NCBI GenBank assembly: GCA_020852815.1
Contig: JADZAN010000037.1
Location: forward strand, 1-41,465
Origin: Gemmatimonadaceae bacterium
Lineage (GTDB): Bacteria; Gemmatimonadota; Gemmatimonadetes; Gemmatimonadales; Gemmatimonadaceae
Direction: 5' to 3'
Length of the DNA: 41,465 nucleotides
Shown: piece after piece, positions 33,070 to 41,465 of the stretch
Layout of the letters: every line of letters begins with the position of its first letter
Position numbering within the stretch: the stretch's first letter is position 1
Program-made: the position numbers and the translations under genes
Notes under the pieces: generated by a model
Seen by the model: the letters and a program-made list of their open reading frames with translations, nothing else
Told to the model about the DNA's origin: nothing
Databases searched by the model: none

Positions 33070-35022
33070 ATGCCGGGGCGTACCCGTCGTTCGGGAAAGA
33101 AGAGGGAGGCGCCGCCCGCGTACACGCTCGGGCATCGCGTGGAGCGCGCCTGTCGCGTGAAGCCGTACGATCGCACCCCAGACGACCCCTTCTCCCGCCC
33201 GCTGCGGATCTTTGCCCTCGACCCCGCCGCGTCGCGACTGCACGGGAACGTGGCGTGCGTCGACGTGCCGTACGAGCCGCTCCTCCCCGGCCCCGAGGGG
33301 AAGATCTTCGTGGTCGACGCGCGCGAATACGACGAGCAAGGCAAGGTGGTGCGCGACAACCCGGCGCTCGATCTCGAGAACCACAAGCTCATCCTCTCGG
33401 CGGGGCTCGAGCCCTCACAGTCCGACCCGCGCTTCCACGCGCAGATGGTCTACGCGGTCTGCTCCACGCTGTACCGCCGCTTTCGCGAGGCGTTGGGGCG
33501 AAACGTGGCGTGGGGTTTCGTGCTCCCCAAGTCGGATGAAGCATGCGACTCGCCGGTGCGGCTGCGCATCAAGCCGCTCGCGCTCCCCGACCAGAACGCC
33601 TATTACGATCCCGACAAGGGGGAGCTGTCGTTCGGCTACTACCCCGCCGACAAGGACAAGACGTCCGGGCGCAACCTCCCGCTCGGCGTCGTCTACCTGA
33701 GCCTGGGGCACGACATCGTGGCGCACGAGTGCACACATGCGCTGCTGGACGGGCTGCGCGCGCACTTCACGACCACCACGCACATCGATGTGGCCGCCTT
33801 TCACGAAGGCTTTGCCGACATCGTCGCGCTGCTGCACCGCTTCTCGCACAAGGACGTGGTGCGCGAGGCGCTGCGCGCCTCACGCGGCCGGCTCGACACC
33901 GACCGCCTCACGGCCATCGGCCAGCAATTCGGCGAGACGCGAGGGGACTTCGGCCCCATCCGCAACGCCATCGACTACACCGTGAAAGCCGACGGGACGC
34001 GCCAGTACCTCTCCTACGCGTCGCAGAACGAGGCGCACAGCCGCGGTCGCATCTTCTGCGCGGCCATCTACGAGGCGTTCGTCACCATCTTTGACCGCAA
34101 GAAGGACCGCTACATCCGCCTTGCCACGGGTGGCACCGGCTACCGGAACGAACGCGAGCAACTCTCCACCGACCTGCTGGATGTGCTCACCGACCAGGCG
34201 CGCGTATTGGCCGAGCAGTTCCTCAACATCTGCATTCGCGCCATTGATTACTGCCCGCCGGTGGACATTCGCTTTGGCGACTTCCTGCGCGCGGTGATCA
34301 CGGCCGACCGCGACATGGTCCCCGAGGATCCCTACGGCTATCGCGAAGCGCTGATCGACGCCTTCCGCAAGCGGGGGATCTTTCCCGACGATGTCCCCAA
34401 CCTGGGCGAGGACGCGCTGCTCTGGCGCAAGCCGCAGGTGCAACTTCCGCGCGTGGAGGCGCTCTCGTTCGCCGAGCTGGCCTTTGATGGCGACCCCGGG
34501 CGCGCGCCGCGCGTGACGGAGCTGCGGCGCCAGGCCAACGAGGTGGGGAAGCTGATGACCAACCCGAAGTACATGCGGGAGTTCGGGCTGGTGGACCCCA
34601 CGTCGCCGTTGCCACCTGAGACAAAGAACGCCGTCACGGTCGACACGCCGATCGTGGAATCGGTGCGCGCCGCTCGCCGCGTTGGGCCTGACGGCAATGT
34701 CATCTTCGACCTCGTGGCCGAGGTGACGCAACGCGTGGAGCGGCGCTTATCGCGGGGAAGGCGCGTGGAGCTGTACGGCGGTGCGACGATCCTCATCGAC
34801 GCCTGGGGCGACGTGCGCTTCGTGATTCGCAAGCGCGTCCTGCGCGAGAAACAGGACGCGGAGGCGATCGACTTCCTCACTGGCGCGGGCGCCGACTACT
34901 GGCACCTCGACGGCCAGGTGCTTCACCCGGTGCGCTCGGCGTTCCGGTTGATTCACGAACGGCGGCGGCGAGAAGAGGCAAACAAGGCGAAGCGGACGCG
35001 GAAGGCGAAGGCCTCGCGCTAG
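33070..35022 (+). CDS. Gluzincin metallopeptidase related to M4/thermolysin-type enzymes
   Basis: A 650-residue protein. The zinc site is HECTH (219-223) with the third ligand in FHEGFAD (E246) and D250 after it, the HExxH-x(n)-ExxxD arrangement of thermolysin-like gluzincins, here with 23 residues between H223 and E246. A following YLSYASQNEAHSRGRIF region, then ATGGTGYRNERE and a long C-terminal domain complete the protein. There is no signal peptide; the N-terminus is basic. It is therefore cytoplasmic or released otherwise. The ATG at 33070 has GGAG six bases upstream; the frame is open far upstream but antisense to the oxidase. Its stop overlaps that of the convergent ankyrin gene. Confidence 0.75.
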   Translation: MPGRTRRSGKKREAPPAYTLGHRVERACRVKPYDRTPDDPFSRPLRIFALDPAASRLHGNVACVDVPYEPLLPGPEGKIFVVDAREYDEQGKVVRDNPALDLENHKLILSAGLEPSQSDPRFHAQMVYAVCSTLYRRFREALGRNVAWGFVLPKSDEACDSPVRLRIKPLALPDQNAYYDPDKGELSFGYYPADKDKTSGRNLPLGVVYLSLGHDIVAHECTHALLDGLRAHFTTTTHIDVAAFHEGFADIVALLHRFSHKDVVREALRASRGRLDTDRLTAIGQQFGETRGDFGPIRNAIDYTVKADGTRQYLSYASQNEAHSRGRIFCAAIYEAFVTIFDRKKDRYIRLATGGTGYRNEREQLSTDLLDVLTDQARVLAEQFLNICIRAIDYCPPVDIRFGDFLRAVITADRDMVPEDPYGYREALIDAFRKRGIFPDDVPNLGEDALLWRKPQVQLPRVEALSFAELAFDGDPGRAPRVTELRRQANEVGKLMTNPKYMREFGLVDPTSPLPPETKNAVTVDTPIVESVRAARRVGPDGNVIFDLVAEVTQRVERRLSRGRRVELYGGATILIDAWGDVRFVIRKRVLREKQDAEAIDFLTGAGADYWHLDGQVLHPVRSAFRLIHERRRREEANKAKRTRKAKASR

Positions 35023-36245
35023 CCCTCGCGCAGCGCGCGCTGGAAGAGGGGCCAGAGTTCCGCATCGCCGCGCAGCCGGTCGTCGTCGATCCATTCGCGC
35101 GTGACCGTTGCCCCCGCCTCGAGCAAGCGAAGGACAACAGCGCGATAGGGCTCGCCGGGGGTGCGATTCTCGACGAGCCAGGCGTGCAGTGCCCAGACTA
35201 CCGGCGGCGTGCCGTAGCGCCCGTCAGCCGAGTCGATCGGTGCGCCGCGCGCCAGGAGGAGGTCGACCAGCGCCTCGTCGCCGCGATGCGCCGCGATGTG
35301 GAGCGCGGACTCGCCATCGGTTGGGTGGCGCGTGTCGACGGCGAGGCCGTGATCGAGGAGCGCGGCAATCGCCGCGTGCCTTCCATACCAGCTGGCCATG
35401 AAGAGGGCGTGTACGATCTCCTTGTCATCGGCCGCGATGTTTCCCGCGGCGAGGTGGGCGCGGAGGAGGTCGACGCGCCCGATCCCCGCCGCGTCCTGCA
35501 GTCCCACCTCTCCCCCCTTGGCCGCCATGTGCGCCGCCGCTTCGGGACACCCGTTCATCAGCGCCGAGTGCACGATGCGAGGCTCGAGCGGTGCACCGCG
35601 CGCCATGAGGAGGTCGGCGAGTTGCAGCTGCACGCCTGCGCCTCGCGGATGGGCACTCGTCACCGTGAGGCCGAGCACCTTCGCTCCTCCGCCGTACATC
35701 TCACCCTCGGCGTTGACGTCGGCGCCGGCATCGAGCAGCCGCTCGGCGATGGCGAGGATTCCCGGCGGTGTGCGTTGTCGATAGTTCTCCACGCCGTTGG
35801 CGGCCACGTAGTGAAGGAGCGTGGCGCGATGCACGCGCGTGGAGCGCTGGTGCACGAGCGCGGGCGTGCGCGCGAGGAGGGCGTCGAGCGTGGCGAGATC
35901 ACCGCTGACGATGGCGTCGGCGGCCCGCTCGAAGTCGGCGACGGGAGAACCGTCGAGGCCGAGCGCGTCGAGGTGCGCGGTGAGCGCCTCCCAGTCGGCA
36001 AAGCCGTGCGCGAGGGCGAGGATGGCTTGCGACTGTGCGAGTGCGTCGTTCGACTCGGCGAGGCGTGCCTTCGCGTACGCCGCCAGCCGCACATCCCGTC
36101 CTGCGCCGACCCGCGACGTTGTCCAGGCAGCGAGCTCCTCGTCGCCGGTGCGCGCGGCCAGCACCAGCGCCGCGGCGTCGCGCTCGAACATCGCGACGTC
36201 GGCGCCGGCTGGAAGGGGGAGCACGTCCTGGGGGTTGGGATACAC
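35019..36245 (-). CDS. Ankyrin-repeat protein
   Basis: A 408-residue protein with several ankyrin repeats. Clear units read LLHYVAANG with LLDAGADVN (about 145-175), SALMNGCPEAAAHMAAKGGEV, FMASWYGRHAAIAALLDHG and ALHIAAHRGDEALVDLLLAR. The N-terminal 100 residues are helical and resemble regions preceding ankyrin repeats in bacterial stress-type proteins (HGFADWEALTAHL). There is no signal peptide, so a cytoplasmic protein-binding role is likely; the partner is unknown. Its stop overlaps that of the gluzincin gene by four bases, and its start is nine bases below the stop of the S9 peptidase gene, so those two may form an operon. Confidence 0.85.
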   Translation of the reverse strand: MYPNPQDVLPLPAGADVAMFERDAAALVLAARTGDEELAAWTTSRVGAGRDVRLAAYAKARLAESNDALAQSQAILALAHGFADWEALTAHLDALGLDGSPVADFERAADAIVSGDLATLDALLARTPALVHQRSTRVHRATLLHYVAANGVENYRQRTPPGILAIAERLLDAGADVNAEGEMYGGGAKVLGLTVTSAHPRGAGVQLQLADLLMARGAPLEPRIVHSALMNGCPEAAAHMAAKGGEVGLQDAAGIGRVDLLRAHLAAGNIAADDKEIVHALFMASWYGRHAAIAALLDHGLAVDTRHPTDGESALHIAAHRGDEALVDLLLARGAPIDSADGRYGTPPVVWALHAWLVENRTPGEPYRAVVLRLLEAGATVTREWIDDDRLRGDAELWPLFQRALREG

Positions 36246-36254
36246 CTGCGTTGC

Positions 36255-38612
36255 CTAACGTGGCATGCGGAAGACGTAGTCGGCCGGCGGCTCCTCGCGC
36301 CGCAGGTGGCGCACGAAGTAGTCCATGGTGAGCTGGATGGCGTACGGCTCGATGGCGTAGCCGTGGTTGCGGTTGGGAAAGACAAAGACATCGAACTTCT
36401 TGTTGGCCCGGATGAGCGCGTCGATCACGGCGAGCGTCATGTCGGGATGCACGTTGTCGTCCAGCGTGCCGTAGGACAGGAGGAGCTTCCCCTTGAGGTT
36501 GGCGGCAAGACTCTGGTTGGCCTGCGAGTCGTAGTTGCTCCCGCCGGTTTGGTTCTTCACCAGGAGGCCGTGATACTTCTCGCCCCACGGGAAGTGGTAG
36601 ACGCGCTGGTCATGATTGCCGGCCCCCGACACGGCCACCTTGTAGAAGTCGGGGTAGCGCAGGATGGCATCGGTCCCCGAGAAGCCGCCACCGGAGTGTC
36701 CATAGATCCCGACGCGGTCGAGGTCCATCGCGCGGTAGCGCACGCCGAGCGCCTTGATGGCCGAGATGTGATCCGGGATCCCGTTGTCGGTCATGTTGGC
36801 GTAGTACGCATCGTGGAACGCCTTGGAGCGTACGGGGGAGCCGAAGGCATCGACGGTGAAGACGATGAAGCCCAGCTCCGCCATCGACTGCGTGAAGCCA
36901 GCCGCGCTGGCGACAAACGATCGTGTGGCGACGGCGCCGATCTGCGGCCCGGGGTAGATGTAGTCGAGGACGGGATACGACTTGGTGGAGTCGTAGTCGC
37001 TGGGGAAGTAGAGATAGCCGTACACGTCGGTGACGCCGTCGCGCCCCTTGGCGGTGAAAGGCACGGGAGGCTTCCAGCCGACGGCAGCCAACGGGGCGAT
37101 GTCCCCCTTCTCGATCCCTTGCAGCACGCGACCGTCAGCTGCACGCAGGACGCCGGTGGGGGCCAGGTCGCGGCGCGAGTAGAGGTCGACGAAGTACTTC
37201 CCCGAGGGGGTGACGGTGACGGCGTGGTCGGCGTTCTCCGGGGTGAGGCGCGCGAGCCCGCTCCCGTCCAGCGCGACCTTGTAGAAGAGGCGATAGTAGG
37301 GATCGACGCCGCCCTCGCGCCCTACGCCAGCGAAGTGCACGGTGCCCAGCGTCTCGTCGACGGAGAGGAGGTCGAGGACGAGCCACGCCCCGCTCGTCAC
37401 CTGGTTGATCACCTTCCCCGTGGCGACATCGATGCGATAGAGGTGCCCCCACCCGTCTCGCTCCGACCACCAGAGCAGTTCCTTGCCGTTCTTGAGCGGG
37501 CGCCAGTTGGGGGCACCAAACTGGTTGAGTTCGCGATACGTCTTGCCCGAGTCGGTGAAGACGAGCCGCGCCTTGCCGCTGGCGGGATCGCCCTGCCACA
37601 CGTCGTACTTCTTGAAATCGCGCGAGCGCGCCGTGACAAAGAGCGACGCGCCGTCCCTGGTCCACTGCACGTCGTCGAACGACGAATCGGCGCTGGTGAA
37701 GAAGCCGGGGATGGGGGCGATCTCGAGCTTCACGCCACGCCTGGCCTCGACGTCGAAGACGTATGCCTCCCACGTGGGGATGACCGAGTCGCCCGGGAGC
37801 GCGTAATGGTAGCTGTGGAGCTTTGGGCGCCCGCCGGGAACAGTCTCGATGAGGTTGAGGAGCTCGACGCGACGCTCGTCGTAGCGGTGTGTCGCGATGC
37901 GCCTGGAGTCGGGCGACCAGCGCAGCACGGGCCACACCTTTCGCTTCGCGCGCCGGTTGGTGATCTCCTGGCAGCACCCCTCGGGGACAACGCCGTATCC
38001 CCAATTGGCCTCGCCATCGGTGGAGAGCTGCGTCTCCTCCCCGCTGGCGACGTTGCGGACCCACAGGTTCTCGTTGCGCGAGAAGGCGGCCCACTTCCCA
38101 TCCGGGGAGAGGATCTCGTCCTTGGCCGGTGCCGCGGCCTTCTCTCTCGCTGCGCACGTGTAGGCGACGATGTCGCAGGTGAAGCGCGCCGAGTCGGCCA
38201 CGTTGAACCGGATTGCCTGGCCGTTGCGGACGTACTCGAACTCGGTGAAGGGGAGCTTCCCGGCTGCATACGCCGTATCAGCGGCGAGGGAGAGGGCGGC
38301 GGCGAGACGCACGTGATCGAAGGCAGTGGCGCGCGTCCCGCGAACCGGGTCGACGACGATGAACTCACCGCCCAGCCCGCGCGATGCGCGGAACCAGAAG
38401 CGGTCGCCGTCGAGCCAGTGCGGGTCGATGGTGTTCCCGGAGACGAGCGACTGCGCATTCCAAGGCAGGAACGCGTCGGCGCGAGCGTAGCGCGCCGAGA
38501 GCGACTGCGCGGCGAGCTGGGAGGGCGTGGCGGCGAAGAGGAGAGCGGCGACGAGCGCGGCGAGAGACGCGCGAACGAAGGTAAAGGCGTCGCCGGCGGG
38601 ACGGATGTGCAC
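36255..38612 (-). CDS. Exported S9-family peptidase (DPP IV/prolyl oligopeptidase type)
   Basis: A 785-residue protein with a signal peptide (about 1-36), an N-terminal beta-propeller-like DPP IV domain, and a C-terminal alpha/beta-hydrolase domain. The catalytic serine is in YGHSGGG (about S640), the aspartate in LDDNVHP (about 718-719) and the histidine in RNHGY (about H750). Members remove dipeptides or cut after proline in short peptides. Location would be periplasm or outer surface. The stop of this gene and the start of the ankyrin gene are nine bases apart. Confidence 0.92.
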   Translation of the reverse strand: MHIRPAGDAFTFVRASLAALVAALLFAATPSQLAAQSLSARYARADAFLPWNAQSLVSGNTIDPHWLDGDRFWFRASRGLGGEFIVVDPVRGTRATAFDHVRLAAALSLAADTAYAAGKLPFTEFEYVRNGQAIRFNVADSARFTCDIVAYTCAAREKAAAPAKDEILSPDGKWAAFSRNENLWVRNVASGEETQLSTDGEANWGYGVVPEGCCQEITNRRAKRKVWPVLRWSPDSRRIATHRYDERRVELLNLIETVPGGRPKLHSYHYALPGDSVIPTWEAYVFDVEARRGVKLEIAPIPGFFTSADSSFDDVQWTRDGASLFVTARSRDFKKYDVWQGDPASGKARLVFTDSGKTYRELNQFGAPNWRPLKNGKELLWWSERDGWGHLYRIDVATGKVINQVTSGAWLVLDLLSVDETLGTVHFAGVGREGGVDPYYRLFYKVALDGSGLARLTPENADHAVTVTPSGKYFVDLYSRRDLAPTGVLRAADGRVLQGIEKGDIAPLAAVGWKPPVPFTAKGRDGVTDVYGYLYFPSDYDSTKSYPVLDYIYPGPQIGAVATRSFVASAAGFTQSMAELGFIVFTVDAFGSPVRSKAFHDAYYANMTDNGIPDHISAIKALGVRYRAMDLDRVGIYGHSGGGFSGTDAILRYPDFYKVAVSGAGNHDQRVYHFPWGEKYHGLLVKNQTGGSNYDSQANQSLAANLKGKLLLSYGTLDDNVHPDMTLAVIDALIRANKKFDVFVFPNRNHGYAIEPYAIQLTMDYFVRHLRREEPPADYVFRMPR

Positions 38613-38693
38613 GAAAGGGGCTCCGGAAGGGACGCTCGAAGAACGGCCTTCCGGAGCCCGCGGTCAAGGAGTGCGACGAGAACGCGCCGCCTT

Positions 38694-38739
38694 CGGAGCG
38701 CGCGTCGCGACGCCTACGGAGCGCGCGTCGCGACGCCTA
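38694..38739. repeat. 23-bp direct tandem repeat, two copies, at the end of a gene
   Basis: CGGAGCGCGCGTCGCGACGC followed by CTA is present twice in tandem (38694-38716 and 38717-38739). Each contains the palindrome GCGTCGCGACGC. The stop codon of the next gene lies in the second copy. It may be a slippage duplication; no function is evident. Confidence 0.6.
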
Positions 38740-39153
38740 CGGCACGTCCTCGTACAGCACGTCGGCGATGGCGCGATCGCGGTGCGAGGCCTCGTGCCAG
38801 ACGCGCACGCTGGCCAGCGACAGTCGCCCGTTGCCGTTTGGACGCCGCTCCCACGCCTCGGCGGCGACTTCCGCCGGGGTGCGTGCCGGCTCGGTGGCCG
38901 AGATCACGAGCGCATCGGCGCGCTGGATGTTCTCGGGCTCCGGGTCGTCGTAGCCGTGCTCGATGCGATCCCACGCCCAGACGAGCGACCCTTTCTCGGT
39001 GCGGAAGAGCCGGACGCGGGTGTCGGACTCGCCGTTCTCCTCGTCGAAGATCGTGTGGGCCGCGAGGAGGACGCCCGTCAGGCGCAATGGCTTGGCGTCG
39101 GTGCGGAAGATCAGGTGCTGCGACGGCGCAGTGCTGCTCGCGAAGGCGAACAT
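38737..39153 (-). CDS. Small conserved-looking protein, unknown function
   Basis: A 138-residue acidic protein without signal peptide or membrane segment. The sequence is well structured (RLTGVLLAAHTIFDEENGES, VRLFRTEKGSLVWAWDRI) and GC3-rich like its neighbours, so it is likely a real gene, but I recognise no domain. Its 3' end sits in a tandem repeat. It is divergent from the amidohydrolase gene, with about 280 bases between starts, where no other feature is visible except the likely promoters. Confidence 0.6.
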   Translation of the reverse strand: MFAFASSTAPSQHLIFRTDAKPLRLTGVLLAAHTIFDEENGESDTRVRLFRTEKGSLVWAWDRIEHGYDDPEPENIQRADALVISATEPARTPAEVAAEAWERRPNGNGRLSLASVRVWHEASHRDRAIADVLYEDVP

Positions 39154-39431
39154 GGAGACTCCTCGTTCACTGGGTGAGTGTCTGACTGCTCGATGGATCG
39201 GTGGACTGCGAACGTGCGCGCTGTTTTGCCGGCCGCGCGCGAGACCGGTCGGAACACCGTCCTCCGTAATTGGTGCCCTGGGGCGAGTCCGATGGTGGTG
39301 AGTATCGAGGCAGGAGGGGCGCGCGTCAACAGGGGCGCCTCATATTGCGCGACCGTCGAACGGTCCGCCAATTCCTTCTCGCCATCGACCTCGCCTCCAC
39401 CACCTTGCACATGGCCCAGGCAATCCATCGC

Positions 39432-40733
39432 ATGCATTCGCTGCCGGTGCCCGCGTTGTTCGCGTTCCCCGCGCTGCTCGCGCTGCTCGCGCTGTCGTCG
39501 CACTGGTTAGGCGCGCAGCCGCGCCCGACCCAACGACCGCGCATCGTCGTCGTCGACTCCGTCGCGGTCATCGACGTCAACGCCCGCAAGGCGACGCCGA
39601 TGCAGCGCATCGTGATGCGCGGCGACTCGATCGTCGCTGTGCAGTCGGTGAACGCGACGCCCCCCGACACGATCGATGAACGCGTGAATGCGCGCGGTGC
39701 CTTCGTGATTCCCGGGCTCACCGACCATCACGTGCACCTGACGCCGGGCATGACGGCGGCGCTCGAACGTGGCGCGCGCGGCGGCGTGACGATGGTGCAG
39801 GCCATGGCGGGGGACAACCGCACGGCCGGCGAGTACGCGCGCGCCTCGCACGCGCGGGAGATCATCGCACCGGAGATCGCCTACGCCTCGGTCATGGCGG
39901 GCCCCGCCTTCTTCGTGGACCCGCGCTTCATCGGGGCGAGCGATGGCTTCCCGATCGGGAAGGCGCCGTGGGCGCAGGCGGTCACCTCGGAACGGAGCGA
40001 CGCCGAGCTGGCGATCGCGGTCGCCGCGGCCCGCGGCTCGGGGGCGGAGGTGCTCAAGCTCTACGCGATGATGGACAGTGCGCTGGTGGCGCGCCTCACC
40101 GCCGAGGGACACCGGCAGGGGATGCGCGTCGTGGCGCACGGGACGGTCTTTCCCGCTCGACCGTTGCAACTGGCGACCGCCGGCGTCGACGTCCTGGCGC
40201 ACGCGCCGTATCTCTCGTGGCAGGGCGCGCGCGAGATCCGTCCCGAGGATTCGTGGAAGCGACGCGATGGCCCTTATGCGACCGTGCCCGTCGACGGCGC
40301 CGAGATGACCGCGCTGCTCTCGGCGATGAAGGCGCGGGGGACGTATCTCGAGCCGACGCTGTGGGTCTTTGGGCGCGAGGAGGTGCCGCCGGTGGTGGGG
40401 GCGTGGGGGGCAGCGCTCACCGTGCGGGCGATGGCGGCGGGGATCCCGATCCTGGCCGGGACCGACGGCTTCGTGGAGCGCGACACCACGGCGCTGCCGG
40501 TGATCCACCGCGAGCTGCAACGCCTGGTCGATGCCGGGCTCACCCCGGCCGCCGCGCTCGCCGCGGCGACCACGGTGCCGGCGCGCGAGATGCGCCGCGA
40601 GCGCACGCACGGCGCCGTCGCGCCGGGGCGTGTGGCCGACCTCGTCATCCTCGACGCCAACCCGCTCATCGACATCCGCAACACGACGCGCATCCGGGCG
40701 GTGGTGCTGCGGGGGCGGGTGTTGTCTCGTTAG
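39432..40733 (+). CDS. Exported amidohydrolase (imidazolonepropionase/Xaa-Pro dipeptidase-like family)
   Basis: A 433-residue protein with a signal peptide (residues 1-29, cut near LGAQ). The metal-dependent amidohydrolase fold shows GLTDHHVHL (H100-V-H102), a lysine candidate in EVLKLYA, histidines in VVAHGTVF and VLAHAPYL, and the catalytic aspartate in LAGTDGF. The C-terminus has the composite beta-sandwich end VAPGRVADLVILDANPL typical of family members. Substrate is uncertain: a cyclic amide or dipeptide is most likely. An in-frame ATG at 39411 would lengthen the signal by seven residues. The repeat block starts immediately after the stop. Confidence 0.88.
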   Translation: MHSLPVPALFAFPALLALLALSSHWLGAQPRPTQRPRIVVVDSVAVIDVNARKATPMQRIVMRGDSIVAVQSVNATPPDTIDERVNARGAFVIPGLTDHHVHLTPGMTAALERGARGGVTMVQAMAGDNRTAGEYARASHAREIIAPEIAYASVMAGPAFFVDPRFIGASDGFPIGKAPWAQAVTSERSDAELAIAVAAARGSGAEVLKLYAMMDSALVARLTAEGHRQGMRVVAHGTVFPARPLQLATAGVDVLAHAPYLSWQGAREIRPEDSWKRRDGPYATVPVDGAEMTALLSAMKARGTYLEPTLWVFGREEVPPVVGAWGAALTVRAMAAGIPILAGTDGFVERDTTALPVIHRELQRLVDAGLTPAAALAAATTVPAREMRRERTHGAVAPGRVADLVILDANPLIDIRNTTRIRAVVLRGRVLSR

Positions 40734-40737
40734 GGGT

Positions 40738-41338
40738 TCGTCGTTTCGAGAAGCTTGACACGGAGGTACGCGGAGGGCACACGGAGGTGCGCGGAGGAGA
40801 CGCGGCGCAGGCACAGCGGAGACACAGCGGAGGCACGGCGGAGGCACGGCGGCAACAACACAAGCACGACACGGAGGCTCACGGAGGAGACACGGAGAAG
40901 TCCAAGAGCACGACACGGAGGCTCACGGAGGAGACACGGAGGTAAACGGAGGAGTGCCGTGACGCGCCGAACCCAGCCCACACGCCCACCTTCCCAGCGC
41001 AAGCTGGGATCCATTTGTCCTCGACATACTCGCGATCGGCTGCCTCGGGCGTTAGTGATCGCAACAACACAAGCACGTCACGGAGTCTCACGGAGGAGAC
41101 ACGGAGAAGTCCAAGAGCACGACACGGAGGCTCACGGCGGATGCACACGGAGGAGACACGGAGGCGCACGAAGGAGTGCCGTGACGCGCCGAACCCAACC
41201 CCCACGCCCACCTTCCCAGCGAAAGCTGGGATCCATTTGTCCTCGGCATACTCGCGATCGACTGCCTCGGGCGTCCGTGATCGCAACAACACAAGCACGA
41301 CACGGAGGCTCACGGAGGAGACACGGAGAAGTCCAAGA
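40738..41338 (+). repeat. Mosaic repeat block, right (two GNRA hairpin units)
   Basis: Same family and orientation as the left block: CACGGAGG direct repeats and two hairpin units at 40992-41009 (loop GCAA) and 41214-41231 (loop GAAA), each followed by the conserved CTGCCTCGGGCG tail. A short GAAGTCCAAGA segment before the element boundary recurs three times in the block. Long open frames across it are repeat artefacts. The block ends abruptly at the mobile-element boundary at 41338/41339. Confidence 0.85.
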
Positions 41339-41465
41339 TGTAGTGGTTCACCGGAAATCGCACTTTCGGGCGATCTGAGCGAGTGACACTCTTCCCTCGA
41401 CCGGCGAGTGGCCGGGACGCGAAGGGAGGCATGCCATGAGCGAGCAGACCGGCAGGGCGAAACCT
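41339..41465 (+). mobile_element. End of an insertion element / contig-terminal inverted repeat (right copy)
   Basis: Exact reverse complement of 1-127. It begins TGTAGTGGTTCACC at the repeat-block border and leads into an outward-reading frame. The same end of the same element therefore faces both sides of this 41-kb segment, in divergent orientation. Confidence 0.75.
41436..41465 (+). CDS. 5' end of an outward-reading ORF, possibly a transposase (partial)
   Basis: ATG at 41436 preceded by AGGGAGG at a spacing of six bases; ten codons (MSEQTGRAKP) before the window ends. Identical to the left copy. Likely the first gene of the flanking element, family not determinable from ten residues. Confidence 0.4.
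   Translation, partial: MSEQTGRAKP

Noticed and set aside
35184-39185. A 1333-codon plus-strand open frame.
   Set aside because: It is antisense to the ankyrin and S9 peptidase genes; high GC keeps the opposite strand free of stops. The minus-strand genes have clear motifs.

Overview
The window is GC-rich bacterial DNA and looks like one complete assembly contig. The gene style (many secreted Ser-hydrolases and peptidases, periplasmic Mo-hydroxylase, frequent CCTAACG motifs, small lipoproteins) fits Gemmatimonadota, but no marker gene proves this. The first and last 127 bases are perfect reverse complements, and each carries the start of an outward-reading frame behind a good ribosome binding site. 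The contig therefore appears to end inside two inverted copies of one mobile element, cut at exactly 127 bases, which is a common de Bruijn k-mer length.

Layout. 128-1935 and 40738-41338 are mosaic repeat blocks made of short CACGGAGG-type direct repeats and nine copies of a hairpin whose 7-bp stem is constant and whose loop is always GNRA. 2131-10703 is mostly ordinary chromosome: argG, a scar of a broken BrnTA toxin-antitoxin and a broken flavoprotein, a class C beta-lactamase-like hydrolase, a two-gene isoquinoline/aldehyde-type Mo oxidoreductase (small 2Fe-2S plus large Tat-exported subunit), an alpha/beta hydrolase and a lipoprotein tyrosine phosphatase. 10989-15557 holds a HExxH lipoprotein, a TonB-C-like protein, decayed fragments (a HigBA-like pair and a paralogous gene family), a hydrolase and a small ABC pair.

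15595-29765 is the most interesting part. All genes are on the minus strand and are separated by sites with the anatomy of integron attC recombination sites: RYYYAAC and GTTRRRY ends, paired inner arms, and one unpaired G on the same side in every strong copy. No integrase is present, so this is a CALIN-type array. The cassettes carry a membrane protein, a methyltransferase, a second HExxH lipoprotein, an 8.4-kb block with a type I restriction system (hsdR, a broken YhcG/DUF1016 nuclease, a fused hsdM-hsdS, and an RloC-like anticodon nuclease), a GHKL ATPase fused to a HEFAH zinc-peptidase motif, a zinc-ribbon plus three-TM pair, and a small membrane protein. This reads as a defence-loaded cassette array with one exceptionally large unit and one possibly undescribed GHKL-peptidase system.

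30152-40733 returns to chromosomal genes: a frameshifted paralog remnant, a multicopper oxidase with permuted copper-site order, an M4-like gluzincin, an ankyrin-repeat protein, an S9 peptidase, a small protein and a secreted amidohydrolase.

How the genes work together: restriction by HsdR/HsdMS would be backed up by RloC, which in characterised members cleaves tRNA when DNA damage or restriction escape is sensed. The GHKL-peptidase and the zinc-ribbon/TM cassettes next door are candidates for independent or cooperating antiphage functions; that link is inferred from position only.
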